Below are positions 7,063-14,728 of a stretch of DNA of 34,939 nucleotides, piece after piece. Every line of letters begins with the position of its first letter. Position 1 is the stretch's first letter. Location: contig MFKY01000034.1 in the NCBI GenBank assembly GCA_001781175.1, positions 1-34,939 of the forward strand, given 5' to 3'. This DNA comes from Candidatus Kaiserbacteria bacterium RIFCSPHIGHO2_01_FULL_55_37 (lineage in GTDB: Bacteria; Patescibacteriota; Minisyncoccia; Phycocordibacterales; UBA2100). The translations under genes and the position numbers were made by a program. Under the pieces are notes generated by a model. The model saw only the letters and a program-made list of their open reading frames with translations. It searched no databases and had not been told where the DNA came from.

Positions 7063-8040
7063 ATGTCGGATTACCACATTGCACTGCCGAGTAAGCCACG
7101 CGTCGTCTCCGAAACGGAGCGGGGCGGTACCTATGAGATAGACGGACTCTATCCGGGATACGGCTACACCTTGGGCAACTCTCTGCGCCGCATCATCCTC
7201 TCGTCTCTTCCGGGCGCGGCAGTCACACACGTCAAGCTCCCCGGCGTTGCCCACGAATTCTCCACCATCGAAGGCGTCAAGGAGGATGTCGTAACGCTCT
7301 TGCTCAATATACGGAAGATTCGCCTCAAGCTTTTGACCGACGAGCCTCAGACCATCACGCTTTCCGTGAAGGGTCCGAAGGGGGTGACCGCAGCGGACCT
7401 GAAGCTGCCGGGCCAAGTCGAGATATTGAATCCGGAACAACACATCGCTGACGTAAGCGGCAAAGTAAACCTCGAAGTGGAATTGCGCGCAGAACGCGGA
7501 CTCGGCTACATCGCAAAAGAAATGCACCAAAAAGAGCGTGTCGAGATCGGCACCATCGCGCTCGATGCGATTTTCTCGCCGATACGCCGCGTCAACTACG
7601 AAGTGGAGAACATGCGCGTCGGTGACCGCACTGATTTCAACCGCCTCAGGATCGTTATCGAGACCGATGGCACACTCGCTCCGCGTGAAGCGCTCGAAAG
7701 TTCTATCAAGACGATGATTCATCAGCTCAAAGCAGTCGTCGGATTCAAGGAGGACGAGGTTCCGGAGGCTCTCATGGGTACCGCTGAATCTCACACGGGT
7801 TCTCGCGAGGACAAAGGCGGCACCATGGACGCCGAAGTACTGAAGACCCGCATCACCGAATTGAGCATGCCCCAACGCGTCGAAATGGCGCTCGACAACG
7901 CCTCTATCCGTACCGTCGGGGGATTGGTCCGCAAACGCGAGGATGACCTCCTTGCAATAGAAGGACTCGGCCAGAAAGGGCTTCAGGACATTAAGCGCGC
8001 ACTCTCAAACATGGGTCTCACACTCCGCAACGATAAGTAA
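7063..8040 (+). CDS. rpoA: DNA-directed RNA polymerase subunit alpha
   Basis: Scaffold subunit of RNA polymerase. The 325-residue protein has the N-terminal dimerisation domain (GYGYTLGNSLRRIILSSLPG and FSTIEGVKEDV). A charged linker near residues 235-260 leads to the C-terminal domain, whose helix-hairpin-helix segment is ILDN-like in SIRTVGGLVRKREDDLLAIE and GLGQKGLQDIKRAL. Having the full C-terminal domain means UP-element or activator contacts are possible. It lies 78 nt downstream of rpsD and 5 nt upstream of rplQ. Confidence 0.97.
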   Translation: MSDYHIALPSKPRVVSETERGGTYEIDGLYPGYGYTLGNSLRRIILSSLPGAAVTHVKLPGVAHEFSTIEGVKEDVVTLLLNIRKIRLKLLTDEPQTITLSVKGPKGVTAADLKLPGQVEILNPEQHIADVSGKVNLEVELRAERGLGYIAKEMHQKERVEIGTIALDAIFSPIRRVNYEVENMRVGDRTDFNRLRIVIETDGTLAPREALESSIKTMIHQLKAVVGFKEDEVPEALMGTAESHTGSREDKGGTMDAEVLKTRITELSMPQRVEMALDNASIRTVGGLVRKREDDLLAIEGLGQKGLQDIKRALSNMGLTLRNDK

Positions 8041-8045
8041 CGCGT

Positions 8046-8432
8046 ATGCAGCATCATAAGAAGAACAGAAAATTGGGACGTAAAAAGGGTCAGAGGGTTG
8101 CGCTTTTGCGCAGCTTGGCCCGTTCGCTCGTGCTCCGGGAAGGTATCACAACCACTATTGCCAAGGCGAAGGAACTGCGCCCCTTCGTCGAGCGGATGGT
8201 CTCAATGAGCAAGAAGAACACCCTCGCCTCACGACGCATCGTAGGTACACGCATGGGAGGTGCCCATGAGGTGGTCAAAAAACTGCACGATGTATACGCT
8301 CCGCGCTACGCAAAACGCGCCGGCGGCTATACCCGCATCGTTAATCTCGGCAGAGTGGGGAAGCGCGCCGGCGAAGCCGCACGCATTGAATTCGTTTCCG
8401 CCGAAGGCGGATCCTCCTCCGGAGGAAAATAA
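8046..8432 (+). CDS. rplQ: 50S ribosomal protein L17
   Basis: L17 sits near the peptide exit tunnel. The 128-residue product starts MQHHKKNRKLGRKKGQRVAL and contains LRSLARSLVLREGITTTIAKAKELRP, both family hallmarks, with the conserved GGYTRIV segment near the end. A short Ser/Gly-rich tail (EGGSSSGGK) follows. It is in the usual position directly after rpoA. Confidence 0.96.
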   Translation: MQHHKKNRKLGRKKGQRVALLRSLARSLVLREGITTTIAKAKELRPFVERMVSMSKKNTLASRRIVGTRMGGAHEVVKKLHDVYAPRYAKRAGGYTRIVNLGRVGKRAGEAARIEFVSAEGGSSSGGK

Positions 8433-8437
8433 TTAGT

Positions 8438-8794
8438 ATGGAGACAAAAAACACATACACAATTGATGCCGCCGGCCGTACGCTCGGACGCGTCGCCTCT
8501 GAGGCCGCAAAGGCGCTCATGGGCAAGATGAGAGCGGACTACACGCCGAATAAAAATTCGAACGTCAAAGTCACTGTCACCAACGCAAGCAAGCTCTATA
8601 TCCGGGAACGTAAACGCTCGCGCACAATCTATACGACCTACTCGGGTTATCCGGGCGGCTTGAAGAAAGAAAGTCTCGCATCACTCGCCGCACGCAAAGG
8701 CAACGCCGAAGCTATCCGCCGTGCCGTCGCCCGCATGCTTCCGCGCAACACGATGCACACGCCGCGTTTGAAAAATTTAGCGGTCACCGAATAG
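8438..8794 (+). CDS. rplM: 50S ribosomal protein L13
   Basis: An early-assembly 50S protein. The 118-residue product has the family start TIDAAGRTLGRVASEAAKAL, then KMRADYTPNKNSNVKVTV and the C-terminal VARMLPRNTMHTPRLKNLAV. It is shorter than the E. coli protein (142), mostly by loss of the C-terminus and a compact mid-region. A GGAGG lies 13 nt upstream inside the rplQ end, too far to be a convincing ribosome-binding site. Confidence 0.95.
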   Translation: METKNTYTIDAAGRTLGRVASEAAKALMGKMRADYTPNKNSNVKVTVTNASKLYIRERKRSRTIYTTYSGYPGGLKKESLASLAARKGNAEAIRRAVARMLPRNTMHTPRLKNLAVTE

Positions 8795-8819
8795 TTCGAC
8801 TTACTCACTATACATATTT

Positions 8820-9215
8820 ATGGCAAAAGAATTACGATACACAGAAGCAGTAGGCCGCCGCAAGACCGCGACAGCGCGCGTACGCATCACTGAGGCGAAG
8901 AGTTCTTCGATGACGGTGAACGGCAAGATGGCGGATGAATATTTCCCGCTCGACGTTATGGTGAAGATGGCATTCTCTCCGCTCGTGCTTATGGGCGCCA
9001 CCTACGCTGTCTCCGCGCACGTACAGGGCGGCGGTCAGAAGGCTCAGGCGGAAGCGATTCGCCTCGGCCTTTCACGCGCCATGATAGAAGTCACTCCGGA
9101 ACAACGCAAAGACCTCAAGGTTCGCGGTTTCCTCAAACGCGATCCTCGAGCCAAGGAACGCAAAAAGTTCGGCCTCAAAGCTGCACGTCGTGCGCCGCAA
9201 TGGTCGAAGCGCTAA
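8820..9215 (+). CDS. rpsI: 30S ribosomal protein S9
   Basis: S9 reaches with its C-terminal tail toward the P-site tRNA. The 131-residue protein has AVGRRKTATARVRI, then YAVSAHVQGGGQKAQAEAIRLGLSRA and the terminal KKFGLKAARRAPQWSKR, all diagnostic. The last gene of the ribosomal operon, it is followed by a strong terminator. TATACA 5 nt before its ATG could also serve as an internal leaderless -10. Confidence 0.97.
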   Translation: MAKELRYTEAVGRRKTATARVRITEAKSSSMTVNGKMADEYFPLDVMVKMAFSPLVLMGATYAVSAHVQGGGQKAQAEAIRLGLSRAMIEVTPEQRKDLKVRGFLKRDPRAKERKKFGLKAARRAPQWSKR

Positions 9216-9230
9216 TTCTGACACCATCCC

Positions 9231-9260
9231 AAAAACACCTCGCAATCGCGGGGTGTTTTT
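9231..9260 (+). terminator. Rho-independent terminator of the ribosomal operon
   Basis: AAAAACACCTCGC pairs with GCGGGGTGTTTTT around a short loop (one mismatch) and ends in a T run. It lies 15 nt after the rpsI stop. The grpE -10 box follows within 2 nt, so the terminator and the next promoter are fused. Confidence 0.85.
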
Positions 9261-9262
9261 GT

Positions 9263-9280
9263 TATACTCGCCTCGACATG
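9263..9280 (+). promoter_or_regulatory. Leaderless-type promoter of grpE
   Basis: TATACT ends 9 nt before the ATG at 9278, with no Shine-Dalgarno between. Its -35 position would fall in the terminator stem. Confidence 0.55.
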
Positions 9281-9820
9281 ATGAATGTTCCCGAAGCGGA
9301 AGATTTGGATTTTGAGCCGGAGGACGAGCTTGGCTCGGTCGGCGCGGTGAAAGCGAAGATGCAAAAACTCAAGGATGAGCTCGAGAAGGTGAAGGCGGAG
9401 CGGCAGGAATACCTCGACGGCTGGCAACGATGCAAGGCAGACTCCATAAATGCCCGGAAGGAAGCCCTCCAGATGGGGGAGCGCACCGGAGAGCGCGCAA
9501 AGGAGAGCCTTATAGAAGATATTATTCCCGCACTGGACGGTTTCGATATGGCTGCGGGCTCTTCGGCATGGGAATCAGTGGACGCAGGGTGGCGCAGCGG
9601 CATCGAACAGATACGCAATCAGCTTCTTGACGCGCTTTCGCGTCACGGCGTGGAGAGATTCGGTAAAATCGGCGAACCCGCCGACCACAACGTACACGAG
9701 ACGGTCGAAGAGCGCGACGACGTCGCGGGGGAATCGGGCACTATCGCGCGGATTCTCCGCTACGGTTACAAAACGGGGCACCGAATCATACGGCCGGCAC
9801 AAGTCGTCCTCAAGAAGTAG
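9278..9820 (+). CDS. grpE: Nucleotide exchange factor GrpE
   Basis: Co-chaperone that releases ADP from DnaK. The 180-residue product has a long N-terminal coiled coil (AKMQKLKDELEKVKAERQEY). A C-terminal beta domain with HNVHETVEERDD and YGYKTGHRIIRPAQVVLKK follows, matching the family end. The ORF track begins 26 codons early, inside the terminator. The start at 9278 (or the adjacent ATG at 9281) follows the TATACT box. It precedes dnaK on a separate promoter; no CIRCE operator is visible. Confidence 0.92.
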   Translation: MMNVPEAEDLDFEPEDELGSVGAVKAKMQKLKDELEKVKAERQEYLDGWQRCKADSINARKEALQMGERTGERAKESLIEDIIPALDGFDMAAGSSAWESVDAGWRSGIEQIRNQLLDALSRHGVERFGKIGEPADHNVHETVEERDDVAGESGTIARILRYGYKTGHRIIRPAQVVLKK

Positions 9821-9830
9821 TTCAGAATAT

Positions 9831-9859
9831 TTGACAAAACTGATTTACAGGTGTATATA
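9831..9859 (+). promoter_or_regulatory. dnaK promoter
   Basis: TTGACA and TATATA are separated by exactly 17 nt. The predicted mRNA has a 5' leader of nearly 40 nt, AT-rich and without a Shine-Dalgarno. No CIRCE inverted repeat was found, so HrcA control is not supported by the sequence. Confidence 0.8.
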
Positions 9860-9903
9860 AACAATCTCACCTACATCTAATTTATCCATTCAATCATAGA
9901 CAT

Positions 9904-11775
9904 ATGTCAAAAATACTCGGAATAGACCTCGGCACGACCAACTCCGCTATTGCGGTTGTAAAAGGCGGCGAGCCTCAGATAATTGAGAACGCGGAGGGCG
10001 CACGCACGACGCCGTCGGTAGTAGCCGTCGGTAAGACGGGTGAGAGGCTCGTGGGCCTCCTCGCAAAACGTCAGGGCGTTACGAATCCGAAGAACACGAT
10101 ATACCAAATTAAGCGCTTTATCGGCCACAGTTTCGATGAAGCTGCGGTCGCTAAAGACCGCGGCGCGGTATCCTTCGAGACACAGAAGTCAGGGAACGGA
10201 GGCATAGAGGTCAAAATGGCGGACAAGTGGTACCGGCCGGAGGAAATTTCCGCGATGATATTGCAGAAGTTGAAGCAGGACGCGGAAGCTCGCCTCGGCG
10301 AGACTATTACGGAGGCCGTCATCACGGTGCCCGCATATTTTAACGATTCGCAGCGCCAGGCGACCAAAGACGCCGGCAAAATCGCAGGCCTCGACGTGAA
10401 GCGCATCATCAACGAGCCGACGGCGGCGGCGCTCGCGTACGGTTTCAATAAAAAGAAAAATGAAAAGATAGCCGTGTTCGACTTCGGCGGTGGCACGTTC
10501 GACATTTCGGTGCTCGAGGTCGGCGATGACGTGATAGAGGTACGCTCGACCGACGGCGACGCGCACCTCGGCGGCAGGGACATAGACCAAAAGATAATGA
10601 CGTGGATAGCGGACGAATTCAAAAAGGAATCAGGCATCGACGTCCGCAACGACCCCCTCGCGCGTCAGCGCCTCGACGAAGCTGCGGAGAAGGCCAAGAT
10701 TGAACTTTCGACCGCGCTTGAAACGGAGATAAACATCCCCTTCATCACCTCGACCGACGCGGGGCCGCAACACCTTCTTCTCAAAATGACGCGCGGCAAG
10801 CTCGAAGAGCTCACGCGCGAATTCCTCGACCGTGCGATGGAGATAACCAAACGCGCGGTCGCGGCGTCGCCCTTCAAGATAGGGGATATCAACGAGGTCG
10901 TCCTCGTCGGCGGTCAGACCCGCATGCCCGCGATACAGAAGGCCGTGGAAGAATATTTTGGCAAAAAGCCGAACTTGAGCGTAAATCCTGACGAAGTTGT
11001 CGCCATAGGTGCGGCCATTCAGGGCGGTATTTTGCAAGGCGATGTGAAGGACGTGCTTCTCCTCGATGTCATTCCGCTTTCACTCGGAATCGAAACGATG
11101 GGTGGTGTTGCGACCAAGCTCATCGAGCGCAACACGACCATCCCGACCTCACGCTCGCAGACGTTTTCTACCGCAAGCGACAATCAACCGTCAGTGGAAA
11201 TTCACGTCGTGCAGGGCGAACGTCCCATGGCAGGCGACAACAAATCACTCGGCCGCTTCAACCTCGACGGTATCCCTCCGGCTCCGCGCGGCATGCCGCA
11301 AGTCGAAGTGTCTTTTGACATCGACGCCAACGGTATCCTCACGGTAAAAGCGAAGGATAAAACGACCAACAAGGAACAATCCATCCGCATCGAAGGCAGT
11401 TCGGGGCTCTCGGAGGCCGACATCGAAAAGATGCGCAAAGACGCGGAGACAAACGCCGAAGCCGACAAACAAAAAAAGGACGTGGTTGAGGCCCAAAATG
11501 CCGCCGACCAGGTCATCTATGCAGGCGAGAAGGCACTCCGTGAGCACGGCGACAAGGTGAGCGAGGACATCAAGAAGAACGTGCAGGAAAAAATCGATGC
11601 ACTGAAATCCGCTCGCGCGGGCACCGATGCTGCTGCCATCAAAAGTGCATCGGAAGCACTGTCAACAGAGATGAGCAAAATCGGTCAGGCAATGTCCCAA
11701 AATCAACAGACATCGCCGCCTCAAGATCCTCCCAAAGACGAACAAACACCTCCCGAGGAACCGCCCAAATCCTAG
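9904..11775 (+). CDS. dnaK: Molecular chaperone DnaK (Hsp70)
   Basis: ATP-dependent folding chaperone. The 623-residue protein begins [17 protein letters not shown] (phosphate 1). It continues with [20 protein letters not shown], the phosphate-2 motif [16 protein letters not shown], and [15 protein letters not shown]. The substrate-binding domain starts near [18 protein letters not shown]. The lid domain ends in a Gln/Pro/Glu-rich tail ([20 protein letters not shown]) instead of the usual EEVD-like acidic end. A second, diverged copy of the last 60 or so codons follows directly downstream. GrpE and DnaJ flank it, completing the chaperone trio. Confidence 0.98.
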   Translation: MSKILGIDLGTTNSAIAVVKGGEPQIIENAEGARTTPSVVAVGKTGERLVGLLAKRQGVTNPKNTIYQIKRFIGHSFDEAAVAKDRGAVSFETQKSGNGGIEVKMADKWYRPEEISAMILQKLKQDAEARLGETITEAVITVPAYFNDSQRQATKDAGKIAGLDVKRIINEPTAAALAYGFNKKKNEKIAVFDFGGGTFDISVLEVGDDVIEVRSTDGDAHLGGRDIDQKIMTWIADEFKKESGIDVRNDPLARQRLDEAAEKAKIELSTALETEINIPFITSTDAGPQHLLLKMTRGKLEELTREFLDRAMEITKRAVAASPFKIGDINEVVLVGGQTRMPAIQKAVEEYFGKKPNLSVNPDEVVAIGAAIQGGILQGDVKDVLLLDVIPLSLGIETMGGVATKLIERNTTIPTSRSQTFSTASDNQPSVEIHVVQGERPMAGDNKSLGRFNLDGIPPAPRGMPQVEVSFDIDANGILTVKAKDKTTNKEQSIRIEGSSGLSEADIEKMRKDAETNAEADKQKKDVVEAQNAADQVIYAGEKALREHGDKVSEDIKKNVQEKIDALKSARAGTDAAAIKSASEALSTEMSKIGQAMSQNQQTSPPQDPPKDEQTPPEEPPKS

Positions 11776-11803
11776 CTCTTCCAGCCGTAGGTTTAACCTG
11801 CTG

Positions 11804-11996
11804 TAAGAACGTGCAGGAGAAGATTGAAGCCGCCAAGGCGGCTCGCGCCGGTATGGACACGAACGCCATCAAATCCGCATCTGACGCGCTTTCAACCGCG
11901 ATGTCGACGATTGGCGAGTCAATGAGCAAGAACCAGCAGACCCCGCCGCAAGAACCACCCGCTAGTGACCAAAAACCGCCCGAGTCCAATGCGTAA
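11804..11996 (+). pseudogene. Diverged duplicate of the dnaK 3' end
   Basis: From AAGAACGTGCAGGA onward the sequence repeats the end of dnaK (homologous start near 11577). The translated frame from GTG 11811, QEKIEAAKAARAGMDTNAIK then ALSTAMSTIGESMSKNQQTP, aligns over its whole length with the DnaK tail [20 protein letters not shown] and [20 protein letters not shown]. Many synonymous and some amino-acid differences exist, so this is not a fresh duplication. Only the lid/tail module is present and no start site stands out, so it is probably not an independent gene. It may be the remnant of a second dnaK, or the displaced tail left after homologous replacement by a foreign dnaK. Confidence 0.8.
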
Positions 11997-11998
11997 GA

Positions 11999-12027
11999 TT
12001 GACTTAAATTGGCCAATAAAGTCTAAT
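11999..12027 (+). promoter_or_regulatory. Promoter of the 12060 gene
   Basis: TTGACT and TCTAAT are spaced by 17 nt directly after the dnaK-tail remnant. The transcript would have a leader of about 27 nt carrying GGAGG. This is a classical promoter plus Shine-Dalgarno arrangement. Confidence 0.65.
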
Positions 12028-12059
12028 TGCTAGACGTTCCAGCAAACAGGGAGGTTTAG

Positions 12060-12383
12060 ATGACCGCTGCGACGTTTGTTCTGTCGGCCGGTGGGCTGAT
12101 AATAATCGCTCTGCTCAGCATCTGCCTGGCGAGGATTACTGTGAGTTTCTTCCATAGGCCAACGATTGGCCTGGAAGGGCTGGGTATCTTCTGCCTAATC
12201 GCGCTCGTCGCCTTCGGGATTTTCCATGGCAACGAGATGGTTCTTCCAATCAAAAATGTATTGCAGATTGGACAATCATCGGCGAAGGCAATCGTTACCC
12301 TGTGCATCATCTCCGTAAGCGCCTTGGCGTATTATGGCGGCTATCGCTCCTCACCTTTCCGAGGTTTGGAGCCGGTCAAGTGA
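12060..12383 (+). CDS. Hypothetical three-pass membrane protein, accessory-type gene
   Basis: No family recognised. The 107-residue product has three hydrophobic helices at about 4-25, 38-54 and 78-95, with short polar connectors (TVSFFHRPTIGLEG between the first two). The ATG at 12060 follows GGAGG with 5-nt spacing, the strongest ribosome-binding site in this part of the window. With a classical promoter upstream and a hairpin terminator downstream it is a self-contained unit between dnaK and dnaJ. It shares this layout with the 1582 and 26468 genes. Function unknown. Confidence 0.75.
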   Translation: MTAATFVLSAGGLIIIALLSICLARITVSFFHRPTIGLEGLGIFCLIALVAFGIFHGNEMVLPIKNVLQIGQSSAKAIVTLCIISVSALAYYGGYRSSPFRGLEPVK

Positions 12384-12413
12384 TGCTGCAATGACAAGAT
12401 CATCACCGACATC

Positions 12414-12436
12414 AGGGCGGTTCGCGCCGCCCTTTT
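12414..12436 (+). terminator. Rho-independent terminator after the 12060 gene
   Basis: AGGGCGG and CCGCCCT form a 7-bp stem around TTCGCG, followed by a short T tract that doubles as the start of the dnaJ -35 region. Confidence 0.75.
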
Positions 12437-12463
12437 GCTTTGCAAATTGTTTTCAAGTACTAT
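12435..12463 (+). promoter_or_regulatory. dnaJ promoter
   Basis: TTGCTT and TACTAT are separated by 17 nt. The -10 ends 11 nt before the dnaJ ATG, giving a near-leaderless transcript. The -35 overlaps the T tract of the preceding terminator. Confidence 0.65.
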
Positions 12464-12474
12464 GAACCCTCCGT

Positions 12475-13551
12475 ATGAAAAATTATTACGATGTTTTAGG
12501 CGTTGCGAAGAGCGCGACGGAAGAGGAAATAAAATCCGCATTCAGAAAGCTGGCGCATAAATTGCATCCTGACAAAAAAGGCGGGGACGAGAAGAAATTT
12601 AAGGAATTGAGCGAGGCGTATTCGGTGCTATCGGACAAAAAGAAGCGTGCGGAGTACGATACCTACGGCAAGACGTTTGCGGGCGGTGCGGGTCCGCAGC
12701 AAGGCGGGTTCGGCGGCTTTGATTTTTCGAATTTCTCCGCCGGAGGCGGACCCTCCTTCGGAGGGCAGCAATTTGAGTTTGACCTCGGCGATATTTTTGG
12801 CGATGTATTCGGCGGCGGGCAGACCCGTACACGGCGGGGCAGGGACATTTCAATAGACATAGAACTTTCCTTCCGCGAGTCCGTATTCGGCGCCGAGCGC
12901 CGCGTACTCCTTTCGAAGACGAGCGTATGCGATACTTGCGCCGGCTCCGGCGCAAAGAAAGGTTCGAAGCTCATCACGTGCTCCAACTGCAACGGCAAGG
13001 GTGAGATACGTGAGTCACGCAATTCATTTTTCGGCACGTTCACTTCGGCGCGTCCGTGCTCACGCTGCCACGGCAAAGGGCAAATCCCGGAAACTCCGTG
13101 CGATGCGTGCCGCGGCGAGGGTGTGCGCAAACGCCAAGAAGAAATACATATCGTCGTGCCTTCGGGGGTGGAAGACGGAGAGATGATACGGATGCCGGGA
13201 CGCGGCGAAGCCGCGACGGGTGCGACCGCGGGCGACCTGTACGTGAAGCTGCACGTAAAGACCGATGCAAAATTCTCGCGCGATGGCAATAATCTTATCA
13301 CCTCACTTCCGATAAAACTCTCGGATGCACTTCTGGGAGGGGAGTATCGTGTATCCACGCTTGATGGCGACGAAACACTCACCGTAGAGCCGGGCATCGC
13401 ACACGGAGAAGTGCTTCGCGTGCGCGGCAAGGGAGTACCGCACGGACGCGCCCGAGGTGACCTGCTCGTACGCGTAGATATCGAGTTCCCAAAGAAGCTT
13501 TCCAAACACGCACGCGAGCTTATCGAGCAATTGCGCAGCGAGGGGCTGTAA
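12475..13551 (+). CDS. dnaJ: Chaperone protein DnaJ (type I Hsp40)
   Basis: Delivers substrates to DnaK and stimulates its ATPase. The 358-residue product has the N-terminal J domain ([20 protein letters not shown]) with the HPD motif in [10 protein letters not shown] Gly/Phe-rich linker follows ([20 protein letters not shown]). Four zinc-finger repeats come next ([32 protein letters not shown]), then the C-terminal substrate-binding domains with [18 protein letters not shown]. All features are intact. Confidence 0.97.
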   Translation: MKNYYDVLGVAKSATEEEIKSAFRKLAHKLHPDKKGGDEKKFKELSEAYSVLSDKKKRAEYDTYGKTFAGGAGPQQGGFGGFDFSNFSAGGGPSFGGQQFEFDLGDIFGDVFGGGQTRTRRGRDISIDIELSFRESVFGAERRVLLSKTSVCDTCAGSGAKKGSKLITCSNCNGKGEIRESRNSFFGTFTSARPCSRCHGKGQIPETPCDACRGEGVRKRQEEIHIVVPSGVEDGEMIRMPGRGEAATGATAGDLYVKLHVKTDAKFSRDGNNLITSLPIKLSDALLGGEYRVSTLDGDETLTVEPGIAHGEVLRVRGKGVPHGRARGDLLVRVDIEFPKKLSKHARELIEQLRSEGL

Positions 13552-13584
13552 ACAACCCGCACCTGAAAGTCGGCAACCTGCAGG

Positions 13585-13599
13585 TATAATGGACGGATG
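13585..13599 (+). promoter_or_regulatory. Leaderless promoter -10 of the 13597 gene
   Basis: A perfect TATAAT ends 6 nt before the ATG at 13597. There is no Shine-Dalgarno. The upstream CCTGCAGG palindrome abuts the box. Confidence 0.65.
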
Positions 13600-14088
13600 A
13601 ACGTCGCGTCAATTTCTTCCGTGTTTGCCAACTGGCCGACAGATTGGATTATTCTGGGTGTTGTAGCCGCTGTTATCGCTGCGGAATGTCTGCGGGCGGG
13701 TACTAATCGCGCTGCGTCTCTTGGTCTTGCGCTGCCTTTGGCGCTTCTGCTATCCAGCGCTCTCCCGTCTGCGGCTCTCCTTGGCGGCGTTCTCAAGCAG
13801 GCACAAGCCCCGGCCGGTCAAGCGATTATTTTTTTGGTGCTGGTCATCTTCTCTTATTTCCTGGCGAATCGCATACTTAGCTTCTTCAGTGATTCATCGG
13901 GAAAGCCCGTGCAAGCACTCATCGCGGGTATCGCAACGGCAGTGCTCCTTGTCGTCTTTTGGTTTCAGGTGCCCGCCTTGGACTCTCTTTGGCATTTCGG
14001 ACAGCAGGTGACAGCCGTATTCGGCGAATCTTACCGCTTCTGGTGGCTCGCAGGCTCATACATAGCCCTCGCGGTCGTCCGCAGTTAG
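13597..14088 (+). CDS. Hypothetical multi-pass membrane protein
   Basis: No family recognised. The 163-residue product is strongly hydrophobic, with about four transmembrane segments at roughly 17-33, 42-64, 74-96 and 106-124. A less hydrophobic C-terminal stretch holds several Trp/Phe residues. There are no catalytic motifs or cysteines beyond one near the N-terminus. It is probably monocistronic, since speD 19 nt downstream has its own TATAAT. It may be a lineage-specific envelope protein. Confidence 0.7.
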   Translation: MNVASISSVFANWPTDWIILGVVAAVIAAECLRAGTNRAASLGLALPLALLLSSALPSAALLGGVLKQAQAPAGQAIIFLVLVIFSYFLANRILSFFSDSSGKPVQALIAGIATAVLLVVFWFQVPALDSLWHFGQQVTAVFGESYRFWWLAGSYIALAVVRS

Positions 14089-14094
14089 TGGTGC

Positions 14095-14110
14095 TATAAT
14101 CGGCAATATG
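14095..14110 (+). promoter_or_regulatory. Leaderless promoter -10 of speD
   Basis: A perfect TATAAT ends 7 nt before the ATG at 14108, six bases after the previous stop codon. There is no Shine-Dalgarno. Confidence 0.65.
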
Positions 14111-14500
14111 ATTGTTCACTTTGGCGAGCATATAACTATTGACGGCTACGACGGCGATTCCAAGCGCTTGGATAACAAGGAGCTTGTAGCGGAGTCCCTC
14201 GACCAACTTGCTGCTATTTTGAAAATGCACCCGCTTGGAAAAGTCCATATCGTGTCTGCACCCGACAATCACATCAAGGACCCCGGCGGGTGGAGCGCGT
14301 TTATGATAATCGCCGAGAGTCACATCGCTATCCATACCTTCCCGCGGCGCCGTTTTCTTTCAGCCGACGTCTACACCTGCCAGAACGGGGTTGACCCCGA
14401 TTTCGTCGTAGAGTTTTTCAGAAAGAAGTTCAAACTAGGGGACGTCGAGAAGCACTTCATTAAACGCGGCACCAAGTATCCCGCGCATAACCTCGTGTAG
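14108..14500 (+). CDS. speD: SpeD-family pyruvoyl-dependent decarboxylase (AdoMet decarboxylase family)
   Basis: The 130-residue proenzyme has the self-cleavage site in IIAESHIAIHTFP. The Glu70-Ser71 bond would be cut to turn Ser71 into the pyruvoyl group, with His76 and Cys91 (SADVYTCQN) as processing/catalytic residues. Canonical members make decarboxylated AdoMet for spermidine synthase. The usual PEYGYAAVDVFTCG stretch reads PRRRFLSADVYTC here, and no spermidine synthase is in the window. Instead a homospermidine-synthase-like gene follows. Members of this family that decarboxylate ornithine or arginine are known, so the substrate could be ornithine. Family assignment is firm; the substrate is open. 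Confidence 0.88.
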   Translation: MIVHFGEHITIDGYDGDSKRLDNKELVAESLDQLAAILKMHPLGKVHIVSAPDNHIKDPGGWSAFMIIAESHIAIHTFPRRRFLSADVYTCQNGVDPDFVVEFFRKKFKLGDVEKHFIKRGTKYPAHNLV

Positions 14501-14507
14501 TTTTCGT

Positions 14508-14726
14508 ATGGATAAGACAACGAGAAACATCTTCACCGTTCTGTCTATCCTGGTTGTCGTTTCGATATTCCTCACGTATGACCGCGCCATCATCCGCAAG
14601 GATTACACAGCGTTTCCGCCCGAGCCTGAAGAAGAAGCGGCTTCTCTGGAAGAAGGCGCCCCCCTAGAGACGCCATCCGGTGTCGAACCGGTTCCCTCAG
14701 AGGAAAGTACGGACACCTCACTCTGA
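14508..14726 (+). CDS. Small single-pass membrane protein
   Basis: No family recognised. The 72-residue product has one N-terminal transmembrane helix (about 7-24, NIFTVLSILVVVSIFLTYD). A soluble tail follows, very rich in Glu and Pro (PEPEEEAASLEEGAPLETPS), net strongly acidic. It sits 7 nt after speD and 2 nt before the homospermidine-synthase-like gene, so all three are co-transcribed. An acidic tail could interact with polyamines, but this is speculation. Confidence 0.6.
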   Translation: MDKTTRNIFTVLSILVVVSIFLTYDRAIIRKDYTAFPPEPEEEAASLEEGAPLETPSGVEPVPSEESTDTSL

Positions 14727-14728
14727 AC

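Noticed and set aside
9820-9903. CIRCE operator before dnaK
   Set aside because: The TTAGCACTC-N9-GAGTGCTAA pattern is absent between grpE and dnaK.
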